Assembly (NCBI GenBank): GCA_964384025.1
Contig: CAYLJJ010000023.1
Location: 4,712-68,711 of the forward strand
Direction of reading: 5' to 3'
Source of the DNA: CAYLJJ01 sp964384025
Lineage (GTDB): Bacteria > Myxococcota_A > Bradymonadia > UBA7976 > UBA1532
Length of the DNA stretch: 64,000 nucleotides
The notes under the pieces: generated by a model
The model's database searches: none
What the model was told of the DNA's origin: nothing
Seen by the model: the letters and a program-made list of their open reading frames with translations, nothing else
Part shown: in pieces, positions 42,318-50,328 of the stretch
Layout: each line of letters begins with the position of its first letter
Position numbering within the stretch: the first letter of the stretch is position 1
Made by a program: the position numbers and the translations under genes

Positions 42318-43327
42318 GGCTCGCGTTTCTCAGCCTCCTGTTCGCTTGCACCGCGAGCAGAGAGGAGGAGAATAAGGCACAGGATATGGGCCTCTCCGCC
42401 CCAGTAGAGATTCAGAAGGCTTGGCGAGCTGCGATCGGAGATGGTGTTCGTGCCACCGCAACCCTACAGGCGAAGCGACGATTGGAGATCCGTGCTCGGG
42501 CGGCGGGGGTGTTGAGGAGCTTGGCGTTAGAAGAGGGTGATGCGATCCAAGAGGGGCAGCTCCTTATCCGTTTAGAGCAGGAGGGGCTCACAGAGCGCAT
42601 TCGAGGGCTTCAAAGCAGCCTGCGTAGAGCTCAACGAGATCGAGATGAGCTACACAGGCTCTCCAAGCGAGGCCTGCTACCCAGACATCAACTCAGCGAG
42701 GCGGAGCACGCAGTAGAGCAGGCGCGCCTCAGCCTAAAGCGCCAAAAGCAAGAGGCTCGGCAGCTTGAAATCTACGCCCCTTTTCAGGGAATTTTGACAG
42801 CTCGCCATGTAGAGGAAGGAGAGGCGATCAGCCCTGGCACCCTGCTCTTTGGGTTGGCTGATCCCAGCACGCTTGAGCTGGAACTGCGGGTCGCAGAGCG
42901 CCATCTGCCTCGGCTTAAGCCAGGACTCAAGGTTGAGTTGAGGGCTGAAGGGGGTGTGAATGCCGAGGGACAGCTTGAACGGATCGCCCCCACAGTAGAC
43001 CCACTCAGCGGCACCATCAAATTGAAGGTCTCGCTCAAGACCCAGCCTGGGTTAAAACCTGGAATGTTTATTCGGGCACGGATCATCTTGGACATCCACG
43101 AACAAGCGATCCTCCTGCCTCGGCGTGCAGTCTTCTTTGAAGAGGAGCAGCCTTTTGCTTTCCGTGTTCATGAAGGGCGAGCGGAGAAGCTGGCCTTGAG
43201 GTTGGGCTATGGAGATGGAGAGCGTCTAGAGGTCCTCAGCCCCATCAAGGAGGGTGATGCGCTCGTGATTTTTGGCCAGAGAGGCCTGAAGGAAGGAGCG
43301 CAAGTAGAGGTGGTCAAAGAGCTTTAG
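42314..43327 (+). CDS. Periplasmic adaptor (membrane fusion) lipoprotein of the RND/ABC efflux type
   Basis: A 337-residue protein with a short lipoprotein leader (MRLAFLSLLFAC). The biotinyl-lipoyl-like half-motif (ARAAGVLRSLALEEGDAIQEG), the alpha-hairpin (LQSSLRRAQRDRDELHRLSKRG) and the second lipoyl half (EIYAPFQGILTARHVEEGE) are in order. A beta-barrel and membrane-proximal domain follow. Such adaptors link an inner-membrane transporter to an outer-membrane channel. No transporter or TolC gene lies beside it, which is unusual; the partner must be elsewhere. It shares an ATGA overlap with the preceding unknown gene and overlaps the convergent Cys-rich lipoprotein gene by 4 bp. Confidence 0.88.
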   Translation: MRLAFLSLLFACTASREEENKAQDMGLSAPVEIQKAWRAAIGDGVRATATLQAKRRLEIRARAAGVLRSLALEEGDAIQEGQLLIRLEQEGLTERIRGLQSSLRRAQRDRDELHRLSKRGLLPRHQLSEAEHAVEQARLSLKRQKQEARQLEIYAPFQGILTARHVEEGEAISPGTLLFGLADPSTLELELRVAERHLPRLKPGLKVELRAEGGVNAEGQLERIAPTVDPLSGTIKLKVSLKTQPGLKPGMFIRARIILDIHEQAILLPRRAVFFEEEQPFAFRVHEGRAEKLALRLGYGDGERLEVLSPIKEGDALVIFGQRGLKEGAQVEVVKEL

Positions 43328-43899
43328 AGTGCTGAAGGACTCAAGAAAGCTTCCGCCTTATAACCCTCTGTGTCCTTCACCTCGATCTTGATCTCCAGAT
43401 CCAGATCTTCCTCTCCACCACAGAGAAGTTGTTCGCTCTCTGGGCTCCAATTCCAACGGTAAAAGATCTCACAGGAGTCGGTTCCACAAGCCTCAGGACA
43501 GATCTCCTCCAGGCACTCAGGCTGACACTCTCCAAGACAGCCAGGCAAACAGCCCTCCTCCTCCTCACACTCCTCTTCACATTCCGTCTGGCAATGGATC
43601 TCAGCACACCAGCTCTCACAGCCGGGCATCCAAGGAACCTCTTCGCTTTGTAGATCCAGACGACTGGCCAAGACCTGCACCAGAGGGGTGCGTAGATTGG
43701 GGATCCCGTCCATATCCCTCACTTGAAGCTCAAAAGAATCTAGGGTCCACATGTTGTTCAAACCCACAGGGCGGCACTGAGCCTTAGCGTTGAGGATCTG
43801 AGGCTCATTGGGAGGTGGAGGAGGCTCTGGCTCTTTCTCTTCTCCACAGGCTGAGAGCCCCAAGAGCAGGAGCAAGCTGAGATGGATCTGAAACTTCAT
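43324..43899 (-). CDS. Cys-rich acidic lipoprotein, function unknown
   Basis: A 191-residue lipoprotein with leader LSLLLLLGLSAC and a Pro/Glu linker after the lipid-bearing Cys. In the middle (about residues 93-145) twelve Cys residues alternate with Glu-rich segments, for example CQTECEEECEEEEGCLPGC. The pattern could hold disulfides or metal ions. The rest is a beta-rich domain with a Trp pair (FYRWNW). AGAGG six bases before ATG 43899 gives the start; the frame is open upstream to 43977, but the leader fits here. No family recognised. Confidence 0.72.
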   Translation of the reverse strand: MKFQIHLSLLLLLGLSACGEEKEPEPPPPPNEPQILNAKAQCRPVGLNNMWTLDSFELQVRDMDGIPNLRTPLVQVLASRLDLQSEEVPWMPGCESWCAEIHCQTECEEECEEEEGCLPGCLGECQPECLEEICPEACGTDSCEIFYRWNWSPESEQLLCGGEEDLDLEIKIEVKDTEGYKAEAFLSPSAL

Positions 43900-43973
43900 G
43901 GACCGCCTCTTGAGGATCGATTTTGATGCAGGGGAGCATAGGAGAGCAGCTCTCCGGTGTGCAAGCTGAAGGC

Positions 43974-44255
43974 TCAATCGGCGCTGAGGCCCTCAGGCCC
44001 TGCTCCTGCGCTCTTCTCATAACGACCTTTTCCCACCCTGCGGTACTCACTGAAGCCTTTACGCGCCAAGTTATTGGGACTGAGGAGACCTCGAACGCTC
44101 CGTCCTACAGAGAAGTGAGTGGGGATTCGATGAATCTTCCCTCCACACTCAGGGCAAAAGGGCAGGGGCGTCGCGGAGATCTTTTGGATCACCTGGATCC
44201 CTCGGGCGCACTCCAAGCAGCCCTCTTCGTCTGTTTTATAGTGATAGGTGGGCAA
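43974..44255 (-). CDS. FmdB-type zinc-ribbon protein
   Basis: A 93-residue protein. FmdB-family proteins begin with Met-Pro-Thr-Tyr-x-Tyr and have two CxxC pairs. Here the TTG at 44255 gives M-PTYHYK, and the zinc pairs are CLEC and CPEC, with the FSVGRSVRGL tail. That match, not the longer open frame (which continues to 44537), fixes the start. GAGAGG lies just before, with short spacing. The C-terminus is basic and Gly-rich. The role of the family is unclear; some act as small regulators. It sits 74 bp upstream of the Cys-rich lipoprotein gene on the same strand. Confidence 0.72.
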   Translation of the reverse strand: MPTYHYKTDEEGCLECARGIQVIQKISATPLPFCPECGGKIHRIPTHFSVGRSVRGLLSPNNLARKGFSEYRRVGKGRYEKSAGAGPEGLSAD

Positions 44256-44391
44256 GGGCCTCTCTCGATCTCTGATAAGTTCAGGCTCCTTGAATATAGG
44301 AAAAAGAGAGCGGGGGGCAGACTCTTTGCTCCTCCGATCCAAATCTGTAGGATGGCGCCCAGATAAAAGATTTACGAGATGGAGTTTCTTC

Positions 44392-45195
44392 ATGTTTAAG
44401 ATCTGCCTGATCCTTCTGTTTGGCCTTGGGGCTGCCTTCGCTGCTCCTGTTGCACCTGTAGTCCCCGCAAGGGCCAAGGCCAAGGCACCCAAGATCAAAG
44501 CCGATAAGGTGCCCAAGGCGAAGATCGATATGCCCAAGGTCGAGGCGAAGGCGGCTCAGACCAAAACGGAGGCGCCGAAGAGCAGGGCGAAAATGCCCAA
44601 AGTTGAGGCGAAAAAGAGCAAGGCCGAGATGCCTAAACTGAAGATGCCTAAGGTTGAGGCCAAAGCCAAAACACCCATGTTCAAGGCCAAGGCAACAAAG
44701 GCCAAGGCAACAAAGGTCAAGGCTAAGATAGCAAAAATCAAGGCTAAGATAGCAAAAGCCAAGGCTAAAACAGCAAAAACTAAGGCAGCGAAAGGCAAAG
44801 CTAAAACAGCGAAAACAGCAAAAGGCAAGGCTAAGATAGCGAAAGCAGCGAAAGGCAAGGCTAAGATAGCAAAAGCCAAGGTGGTCCAAGTTGAAGCACC
44901 TCAGAGCCTCTTGGATACCCTCAACGATATGCGCATCCTCCTCCGTGCTCAGCGCCATAAGCTCTTCATCAACCGCTATGTTGCTCCTGAAAATCGCGCC
45001 TCTCTGGAGCGGGTGGGCATGGAGAAGATCATCGAGGGTTTTAAGGGAAAAAAGGCCGAGTTTCTCCTGAATGTCTTGGAGAACCTAGAGGATAACTCTG
45101 TAAAGATAGAGGAAAACATCGTCCATTTCCGGGGCGCCAATCGCCAGATCCGCTTTAAGCATATAGATGATATCTGGTACCTCATGAACAAATGA
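44392..45195 (+). CDS. Exported Lys/Ala-repeat protein with a conserved-looking C-terminal domain
   Basis: A 267-residue protein with signal peptide ICLILLFGLGAAFAAP. About residues 25-165 are almost only Lys, Ala, Pro, Val, Ile and Thr in short repeats (KAKIAK, GKAKTAK, PKVEAKAK), like the tails of histone H1-like proteins. The last 95 residues form an ordinary globular domain (LLDTLNDMRILLRAQRHKLF to DDIWYLMNK). TGGAG seven bases before ATG 44392 sets the start; the frame is open upstream. A charged repeat tail outside the cytoplasm could contact lipopolysaccharide, peptidoglycan or extracellular DNA. Unknown family. Confidence 0.75.
   Translation: MFKICLILLFGLGAAFAAPVAPVVPARAKAKAPKIKADKVPKAKIDMPKVEAKAAQTKTEAPKSRAKMPKVEAKKSKAEMPKLKMPKVEAKAKTPMFKAKATKAKATKVKAKIAKIKAKIAKAKAKTAKTKAAKGKAKTAKTAKGKAKIAKAAKGKAKIAKAKVVQVEAPQSLLDTLNDMRILLRAQRHKLFINRYVAPENRASLERVGMEKIIEGFKGKKAEFLLNVLENLEDNSVKIEENIVHFRGANRQIRFKHIDDIWYLMNK
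44689..44880 (+). repeat. Tandem 18-24 bp coding repeats in the Lys/Ala protein
   Basis: Imperfect direct repeats of AAGGCTAAGATAGCAAAA and variants, all in frame. They explain the low-complexity protein segment and mark a site likely to vary in copy number. Confidence 0.85.
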
Positions 45196-45232
45196 AAGAT
45201 TGGACTGAAAATTGCTAGGCGTTCTCTACCCT

Positions 45233-47683
45233 ATGCGCCTTGCACGATTCAGGAAGCTTCTACTCTTCATCCTGCTCCTCAGCCCCCTCCTTCTGCTCTT
45301 TATTCTGAGCCGGATGTTCCCTTCTAGAGAGGGGCGACTGCCCCCTCTCCCTAAAATGCTCCACCCACCTCAGGCTCAAGAGCTGACATTGCGCCTTCTG
45401 GATACGCTCCCTCAGCTTCGTTTTAAGTTGAGCCCCAGCGCCCTGAGAGAGCGACTTCAGGATGCCCAACGCTACTCCTATCTAAGAGACTCTCCCTATC
45501 TACCTGCTGATCGCTTCTCCAAACAGCGGGCCTTCTCTCTAGCGGTGGGAGAGGTGCTGATGGATGAGCGCCTCAGCCAAGTGAAGCATGCCAATGGGGT
45601 CTACGATGGGCGCTATGCGCTCTATCTCCCCGGAGGCGATCGCGTTGAGTTGGATCTAGAACTCTCTCCAGGTGCCCAGTTCTCCAGCGCCGCCGTGCTT
45701 CTACCCAGCCAAGGGGAGCAGCCTCGCTGCGGTGCCACCTTGAAGATCAGCCTTAAACAGGCAGGGAGTTGGCAACTCCTCAAAGAGCTCAAGCTCTCCA
45801 CGCTGCCCTTTCATTGGCGACCTCTGGAGATCCCCTTGAACGCTGAGGGCCCCGCCCAACTCAGCCTAGAGGTGGAGCGAGCCTCTGGCTGTAAAGGGCC
45901 AGCTCAGCTCTTCCTGGCAGATCCCCGAATTCTACAACCCAGCGTTGAACCTCCCCTTAACCTTCTCTACCTCAACCTCTGCACGGTGAGAGCCAAAGAC
46001 TTTGGCTTTATGGGTCAAAAGCGCCCCAGTAGCCCTCGCATCGACGCCCTGGCGAAGGAGAGCTTGGTCTTTGGCCAAGCCCGCTCCAACGCCAACTGGA
46101 GTAAGGCATCTCAAACCTCAGCGCTCCTGGGGCGCTACCCCTCTAGCATCGGCAACAAATATTTCTGGGGCGCGGTGGGAGCTTTTGAGCGCAGCAGCTA
46201 TACACACCTAGCTTGGCCTGGGCTGCCCACAATCCTTCGGCGCCAGGGCTATGAGACCTTGGCCTTGGTGGACAATATCTTTATCGCTGATTATCTGCAT
46301 GTGGGGATGGATCTGGGCTTCGCTCGCTTCTATGACAACATGAAGCATATCTGGAACGCCTCGGAGATCGTTGCTCAGACGGGAGAGTTTCTAGAAGCCC
46401 GAGGGCAGCGCCCCTTCTTCCTCTATCTCAACCTCGCCAACGCCCACGCCCGCTATCGTCCCCCCCGGGAGGATCTCCTGGACTCAGGTTTTGGGCTGGA
46501 GGATCTGCTGGGGAGCGACGCCCAGCTTCAAGAGGCCCTGCACTTGGGGGAGATCCGCTATACCGACCGCCTTGTAGGCCAACTCTTGGATCTGTTGGAG
46601 ACGCTCAAGTTGAGAGAGCGGACCCTGATTGTGCTTCATGGAGATCATGGAGAGTTGATGAGCCCTCTACACAATCTAGAGGTCAGCGTCCGCTCTGCTG
46701 GAGCCCCACGAGAGGTCTCCTACTACGGCCCCACGCTCTATAAACATGGCTGGACTTGGTATGAGGAGGAGCTGCGTATCCCGATGCTGCTCTCTCTACC
46801 AGGGCGGGTCCCAGTAGAGCGTAGGGAGGGAGCTACGAGCCCCATCGACTTGGCGCCTACGATCTTGGAGATCTTGAAGATCCCTGCGCCAGAGAGCCTA
46901 CAGGGCCGCTCTCTGCTCTCCGATCCAGGGCCACGCTCCATTTTGATCGAGGGCAAACAGTTTCGAGCCCTGATCCAGGGAGAGGAGAAGTTGGTCTCCT
47001 TTCTACCGAGCCTCTCCGCTTGGCGTCTCTGGGGAACGGAGGAGTGGCGAACGCCGCAGCGCTACCTCTTCGATCTAAATCAAGACCCTCAAGAGCAGAA
47101 GGATCTGAGCGCTGCGCGACCTCAGCGACTCAAAGAGTTGGAGCAGGCGCTCAGAGCAGCTCGTCCTCCTCTCTCTGCTCTGCACTTGCTAAACTTTACC
47201 GGCCCTGAGGGGCAGCATTTCAGCGGAGAGCTGCACCTCAGCGCCCCTCTCCTCAGCGCCGTGCTTCGAGACCACGGCGCAGGAGATCGGCTCCATCTAG
47301 AGGGGGATCGGCTGAGCTTCTCGATTCAGACTGCCCCCAAAGGGAGCCCCCCGCCCACCCTCGCTCTGAGCGCTCAGGCCCCTCTTGAGGAGATCGATCT
47401 GGAGATCCAGCTGAATGGCCTCCCCCTTAAAGCAGAGGCGCTGCTCTTGGGGCCCTATGGCCTACCGCTCCTTCAGGGAAAGCGCCCTACACGGCTCAAC
47501 TCAACCTTGATCAGAGCCTTGGGCGTGGGCGCCGAGCAGATCCCCCGTCGGAAGCAGGAGCCTCAGCCTGTGCTGCGCTGGTGGAGCCAGCGAATATTAG
47601 AGGGTGGACCGCAGCCTTTTGGAGCGGTGAACATCGACGAGAGCGTCATGGACGCCATGAAGGATTGGGGCTATGCGAAGTAA
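45233..47683 (+). CDS. Sulfatase/alkaline-phosphatase-superfamily protein with degenerate active site
   Basis: An 816-residue protein with an N-terminal membrane anchor (LLLFILLLSPLLLLFILS), a jelly-roll-like part (about 60-230), a sulfatase-fold domain (about 240-640) and a C-terminal beta domain. The fold is clear from PSSPRIDALAKES, HGDHGELM, LRIPMLLSLPG and DLAPTILEIL. But the first metal Asp (DTLRAD in active enzymes) is replaced: the segment reads NLCTVRAKDFGFMG, with Cys250 and Lys. The nucleophile motif CxPxR is replaced by SKASQ (near 290). So it may not be a catalyst. The start at ATG 45233 is chosen for the anchor; a TTG at 45212 is possible. The gene overlaps the next by 11 bp. 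Confidence 0.82.
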   Translation: MRLARFRKLLLFILLLSPLLLLFILSRMFPSREGRLPPLPKMLHPPQAQELTLRLLDTLPQLRFKLSPSALRERLQDAQRYSYLRDSPYLPADRFSKQRAFSLAVGEVLMDERLSQVKHANGVYDGRYALYLPGGDRVELDLELSPGAQFSSAAVLLPSQGEQPRCGATLKISLKQAGSWQLLKELKLSTLPFHWRPLEIPLNAEGPAQLSLEVERASGCKGPAQLFLADPRILQPSVEPPLNLLYLNLCTVRAKDFGFMGQKRPSSPRIDALAKESLVFGQARSNANWSKASQTSALLGRYPSSIGNKYFWGAVGAFERSSYTHLAWPGLPTILRRQGYETLALVDNIFIADYLHVGMDLGFARFYDNMKHIWNASEIVAQTGEFLEARGQRPFFLYLNLANAHARYRPPREDLLDSGFGLEDLLGSDAQLQEALHLGEIRYTDRLVGQLLDLLETLKLRERTLIVLHGDHGELMSPLHNLEVSVRSAGAPREVSYYGPTLYKHGWTWYEEELRIPMLLSLPGRVPVERREGATSPIDLAPTILEILKIPAPESLQGRSLLSDPGPRSILIEGKQFRALIQGEEKLVSFLPSLSAWRLWGTEEWRTPQRYLFDLNQDPQEQKDLSAARPQRLKELEQALRAARPPLSALHLLNFTGPEGQHFSGELHLSAPLLSAVLRDHGAGDRLHLEGDRLSFSIQTAPKGSPPPTLALSAQAPLEEIDLEIQLNGLPLKAEALLLGPYGLPLLQGKRPTRLNSTLIRALGVGAEQIPRRKQEPQPVLRWWSQRILEGGPQPFGAVNIDESVMDAMKDWGYAK

Positions 47684-49724
47684 CCTCCGAGGGCTCCTCC
47701 TGGGCGGTGCCCTACCTGGCGCGTTGATCTTCCTGCTCCTCTATCTCCTCTTTCTGCTCCTCAATCTCCAGGTACAGTTCTTTGGCCAGGAGGCCAGCTT
47801 TATCATGGAGGTGGTCACCCAGCGCTATAAGAGAGCCTTGGCGCTGGGCCTGCTGCGATTGACTTTGCTCCATCTGCTCTTGGGTGCCTCCCTGGGGATG
47901 CTTATCCGTCTCACGGTTCAGGGGCTGAGGGGCTCACCGCCAAAGAAGCGGAGCGTCGCGGTGGGGGTCTTGCTCCTACACCTCCTGCTCCTCGCTCGAC
48001 ATATCCATCACTTCCCTCAGCTTTATGTGGAGTCCCTCTACGCCAGAGCTGGAGCCCTGGCCAGCCTCCAACGCTTCCTGACACATCAACTCCCAGCCTG
48101 GGCCCTAGACCTCTCCCTGCTGCTCCTCCTGCTCCCCCTGCTGGCGGCGCTCCTTAAACTCAAACGGATGAGCTCAGCTCACAGACGGCGCGCTCTGGTG
48201 AGCTTAGGGATCCTGTTTGCTCTGGGTGGAGGGCTCTACCTCTGGGCTCAACACCCAGGCTCCAAAGCTTCGGGACGCTTCAATATCATCATCTTAGGAG
48301 CTGACTCTCTACGGCCGGACCATATGGGGAGCTATGGCTATCAACGCCCCACTAGCCCTGCCATCGACGCCTTGGCGGCGCGCTCGATCCTCTTTGAACG
48401 GGCCTATGTACCCATCGCGCGAACCTTCCCCTCCTGGGCCAGCATCCTCACAGGGCAGTGGCCCCATAAACATGGCATTCGTCACATGTTGCCGCTCCCA
48501 GAGAGGCGCCTCCAGGAGGCTCAGACCCTCCCCCGGCTCCTTAAAGCGGCGGGCTATCGCAGCGCTGCTGTAGCGGACTATGCAGGAGATATCTTTGGTC
48601 GGCTTCACGCAGGCTTTGAGCGGGTAGATGCCCCTGAGATGCATTTCCGTTCGCTCATCCGCCTTCGACTTCTCCAGATGCAGCCCAGCCTCCTGATCTA
48701 CCTTGAGAACCCCCTGGGCCGTGCTCTCTTTCCAGAGATGAGCGGCATGGTGGAGTATGCTCAGAGCGGCCCCACCATGGATCGCCTGCTTCAGGAGATC
48801 GATCGTGGAGATGGGCGCCCCTTCTTTATCAGCGCTTTCTTCTCCAGCCCTCACTTCCCCTACACCACCGAGGCTCCCTTTTATCGACTCTTTGCCCAGG
48901 CCGACTACGAGGGCGAGAGCCTCTATATGCGCCACGTCAAGCTCAATGAGGATCAGGAGACCTTGAGACAAGAGATGCCTCATATTCGAGATCTCTTCGA
49001 CGGGGGTGTGCGAGCCTTTGATCATCAGGTCGCTCGCCTCCTCGCTCATCTGGAGAAGCGAGATCTGATGAAAGAGACGATATTGGTGATCCTCTCAGAT
49101 CATGGGGAGTCTTTGGGAGAGCGAGGTATCTTGGGGCATGGAGACAACCTGAGGAACCTGGAGGAGCTGCGTATCCCTTTGATTATCTATGTGCCCGGCT
49201 TGGAGCCTCAGCGGGTTCCTGGTTTGGTGCGCAGCGTTGATCTCGCCCCCAGCCTCCTCCAACTCTTGTCACTCCCCATCCCCAAGGAGATCGATGGTCG
49301 GGAGTTAGGCCCTATGCTCCGAGGGGAGCAGCAAGAGCTGGGGCTCTTAGGCTTCGCTGAGACCGGCATCTGGTTCTCTGAAGAGGGGGGGTCCTTCTAT
49401 CAGAGACAGCGCATCCCCTACCCTGGGATCAGCGAGGTCGCTGAGCTGGGAGAGGGAGATGAGATCTGTATTCGACCCGCCTATGAGGATGTCGCAATGG
49501 TGGCCAAGCATCGAGCTGCCTTTAACTTGGAGCATGAGGTGATCTATCTCCCCAGCCCTGAGGGCCTACGCTATGAGGGTTGGAACATCAAGGGAGCGGG
49601 AGAGAGCCTCGCTGAGGAGCCTGATCTTCAGCTCAAGGCCGCTCTAAAGCGCTTCATCTCTCAAGGAGATATCCGCTGGTTGGGACCTTTCGCCCTGCCC
49701 CATAAGCCCAAAGTTCAGCCCTGA
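47673..49724 (+). CDS. Membrane-anchored sulfatase-superfamily enzyme with Thr nucleophile
   Basis: A 683-residue protein. About five membrane helices occupy residues 5-200 (for example LIFLLLYLLFLLLNL), followed by a periplasmic sulfatase-fold domain. The metal Asp211 is in GADSLRPDHMGSYG, Thr251 in ARTFPSWASILTG takes the nucleophile position, and ILSDHGESLGE holds further ligands. A membrane part plus Thr nucleophile is characteristic of phosphoethanolamine and phosphoglycerol transferases and related hydrolases, but the substrate is not known. It overlaps its degenerate neighbour by 11 bp, so the two are made together and may form a pair. Confidence 0.85.
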   Translation: MRSNLRGLLLGGALPGALIFLLLYLLFLLLNLQVQFFGQEASFIMEVVTQRYKRALALGLLRLTLLHLLLGASLGMLIRLTVQGLRGSPPKKRSVAVGVLLLHLLLLARHIHHFPQLYVESLYARAGALASLQRFLTHQLPAWALDLSLLLLLLPLLAALLKLKRMSSAHRRRALVSLGILFALGGGLYLWAQHPGSKASGRFNIIILGADSLRPDHMGSYGYQRPTSPAIDALAARSILFERAYVPIARTFPSWASILTGQWPHKHGIRHMLPLPERRLQEAQTLPRLLKAAGYRSAAVADYAGDIFGRLHAGFERVDAPEMHFRSLIRLRLLQMQPSLLIYLENPLGRALFPEMSGMVEYAQSGPTMDRLLQEIDRGDGRPFFISAFFSSPHFPYTTEAPFYRLFAQADYEGESLYMRHVKLNEDQETLRQEMPHIRDLFDGGVRAFDHQVARLLAHLEKRDLMKETILVILSDHGESLGERGILGHGDNLRNLEELRIPLIIYVPGLEPQRVPGLVRSVDLAPSLLQLLSLPIPKEIDGRELGPMLRGEQQELGLLGFAETGIWFSEEGGSFYQRQRIPYPGISEVAELGEGDEICIRPAYEDVAMVAKHRAAFNLEHEVIYLPSPEGLRYEGWNIKGAGESLAEEPDLQLKAALKRFISQGDIRWLGPFALPHKPKVQP

Positions 49725-49744
49725 GAGCGGCAGGCATCGTGGTG

Positions 49745-49909
49745 ATGTTTGCTTCTTTAGGGCCCAAACAACATGCGGCCTTGACCCTCGTTTCGCCCGA
49801 AGGCTGCATGTTTGATGCTGTGCGATATGTTTGCAATTTATGCATGGCAGCGCAGCCAACTTATATACGTGAGTTGAAATATCATGGCTATATTGAATAT
49901 TTGGATTGA
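49745..49909 (+). CDS. Possible small protein of 54 residues
   Basis: An open frame from ATG 49745 (two GTG codons just before could also start) with varied, protein-like composition, including CMFDAVRYVCNLC and IRELKYHGYIEYLD. No clear ribosome site and no recognised family. It spans the 13-bp inverted repeat. It could equally be the remnant of a longer gene. Confidence 0.25.
   Translation: MFASLGPKQHAALTLVSPEGCMFDAVRYVCNLCMAAQPTYIRELKYHGYIEYLD
49770..49812. repeat. 13-bp inverted repeat downstream of the sulfatase-superfamily gene
   Basis: AACATGCGGCCTT and AAGGCTGCATGTT are complementary with one G-T pair, with a 17-base loop. It begins 46 bases after the stop at 49724. There is no T-run, so it is a weak terminator at best; it could be a rho-independent-like hairpin, an mRNA-stability structure or a mobile-repeat end. 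Confidence 0.55.
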
Positions 49910-49989
49910 TTTCGAATGCATAATCGCTAAATCAACACCAAATAGCAACCATTAAACCCTTTGGATTAAGTCCTAATAATATTTTATCC

Positions 49990-50213
49990 ATGGGATTTCC
50001 ATCCAATCTTTCGAACTTACTATCTGCTGACGGTGAGTGGGTGGACGACTGCACACCTGCCCCCCCACGGTCGAGATCTGCGAGGATGGGAATCCGTTTT
50101 TCGAATCAGGTGGAAAACTAGAGCGCTCATGCCCAGGAGGTGTGAAAGCAAGTCTAGAGTTTGGACTGATGTTCAAGCTCATGCATCATGACGCACTCGA
50201 ATCTAATCTCTAA
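49990..50213 (+). pseudogene. Possible small gene with a frameshift at a C7 tract
   Basis: ATG 49990 opens a frame (MGFPSNLSNLLSADGEWVDD...) that reaches a run of seven C at 50060-50066 and stops at 50113 or so. The frame one base back from the run is open to a TAA at 50211-50213 with protein-like content (VEICEDGNPFFESGGKLERS). One extra C would join them into about 74 codons. It may be a pseudogene, a sequencing error, or a length-variable tract. Confidence 0.3.
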
Positions 50214-50328
50214 ACTCACATAAATTCTGATGGGTCGACGGACGGAAATAAGCGGTCATTTGATTGTTGTGCTCCCGTTAAGAGCATACTCATCGACGCA
50301 TGTCGGCAAGGGCTCAAGCCTCAGCGTC

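Larger units (their letters stand above)
49725..50328. other. 604-bp gap between convergent genes, AT-rich in the middle
   Basis: Other convergent gene pairs in this window touch or overlap, so this gap stands out. It contains a 13-bp inverted repeat (49770-49812), an imperfect inverted repeat (ATTTGG/GATTT with AAATC/CCAAAT, 899-943 of the 49 kb line) and two short plus-strand frames listed separately. Base composition around 49860-49990 is much more AT-rich than the neighbours. No insertion-sequence gene or tRNA was seen. Confidence 0.5.

Noticed and set aside
44256..44537. Extension of the FmdB-type protein upstream to 44537
   Set aside because: The extension is antisense to the Lys/Ala protein gene, whereas FmdB proteins begin at the PTYxY motif, which matches TTG 44255.
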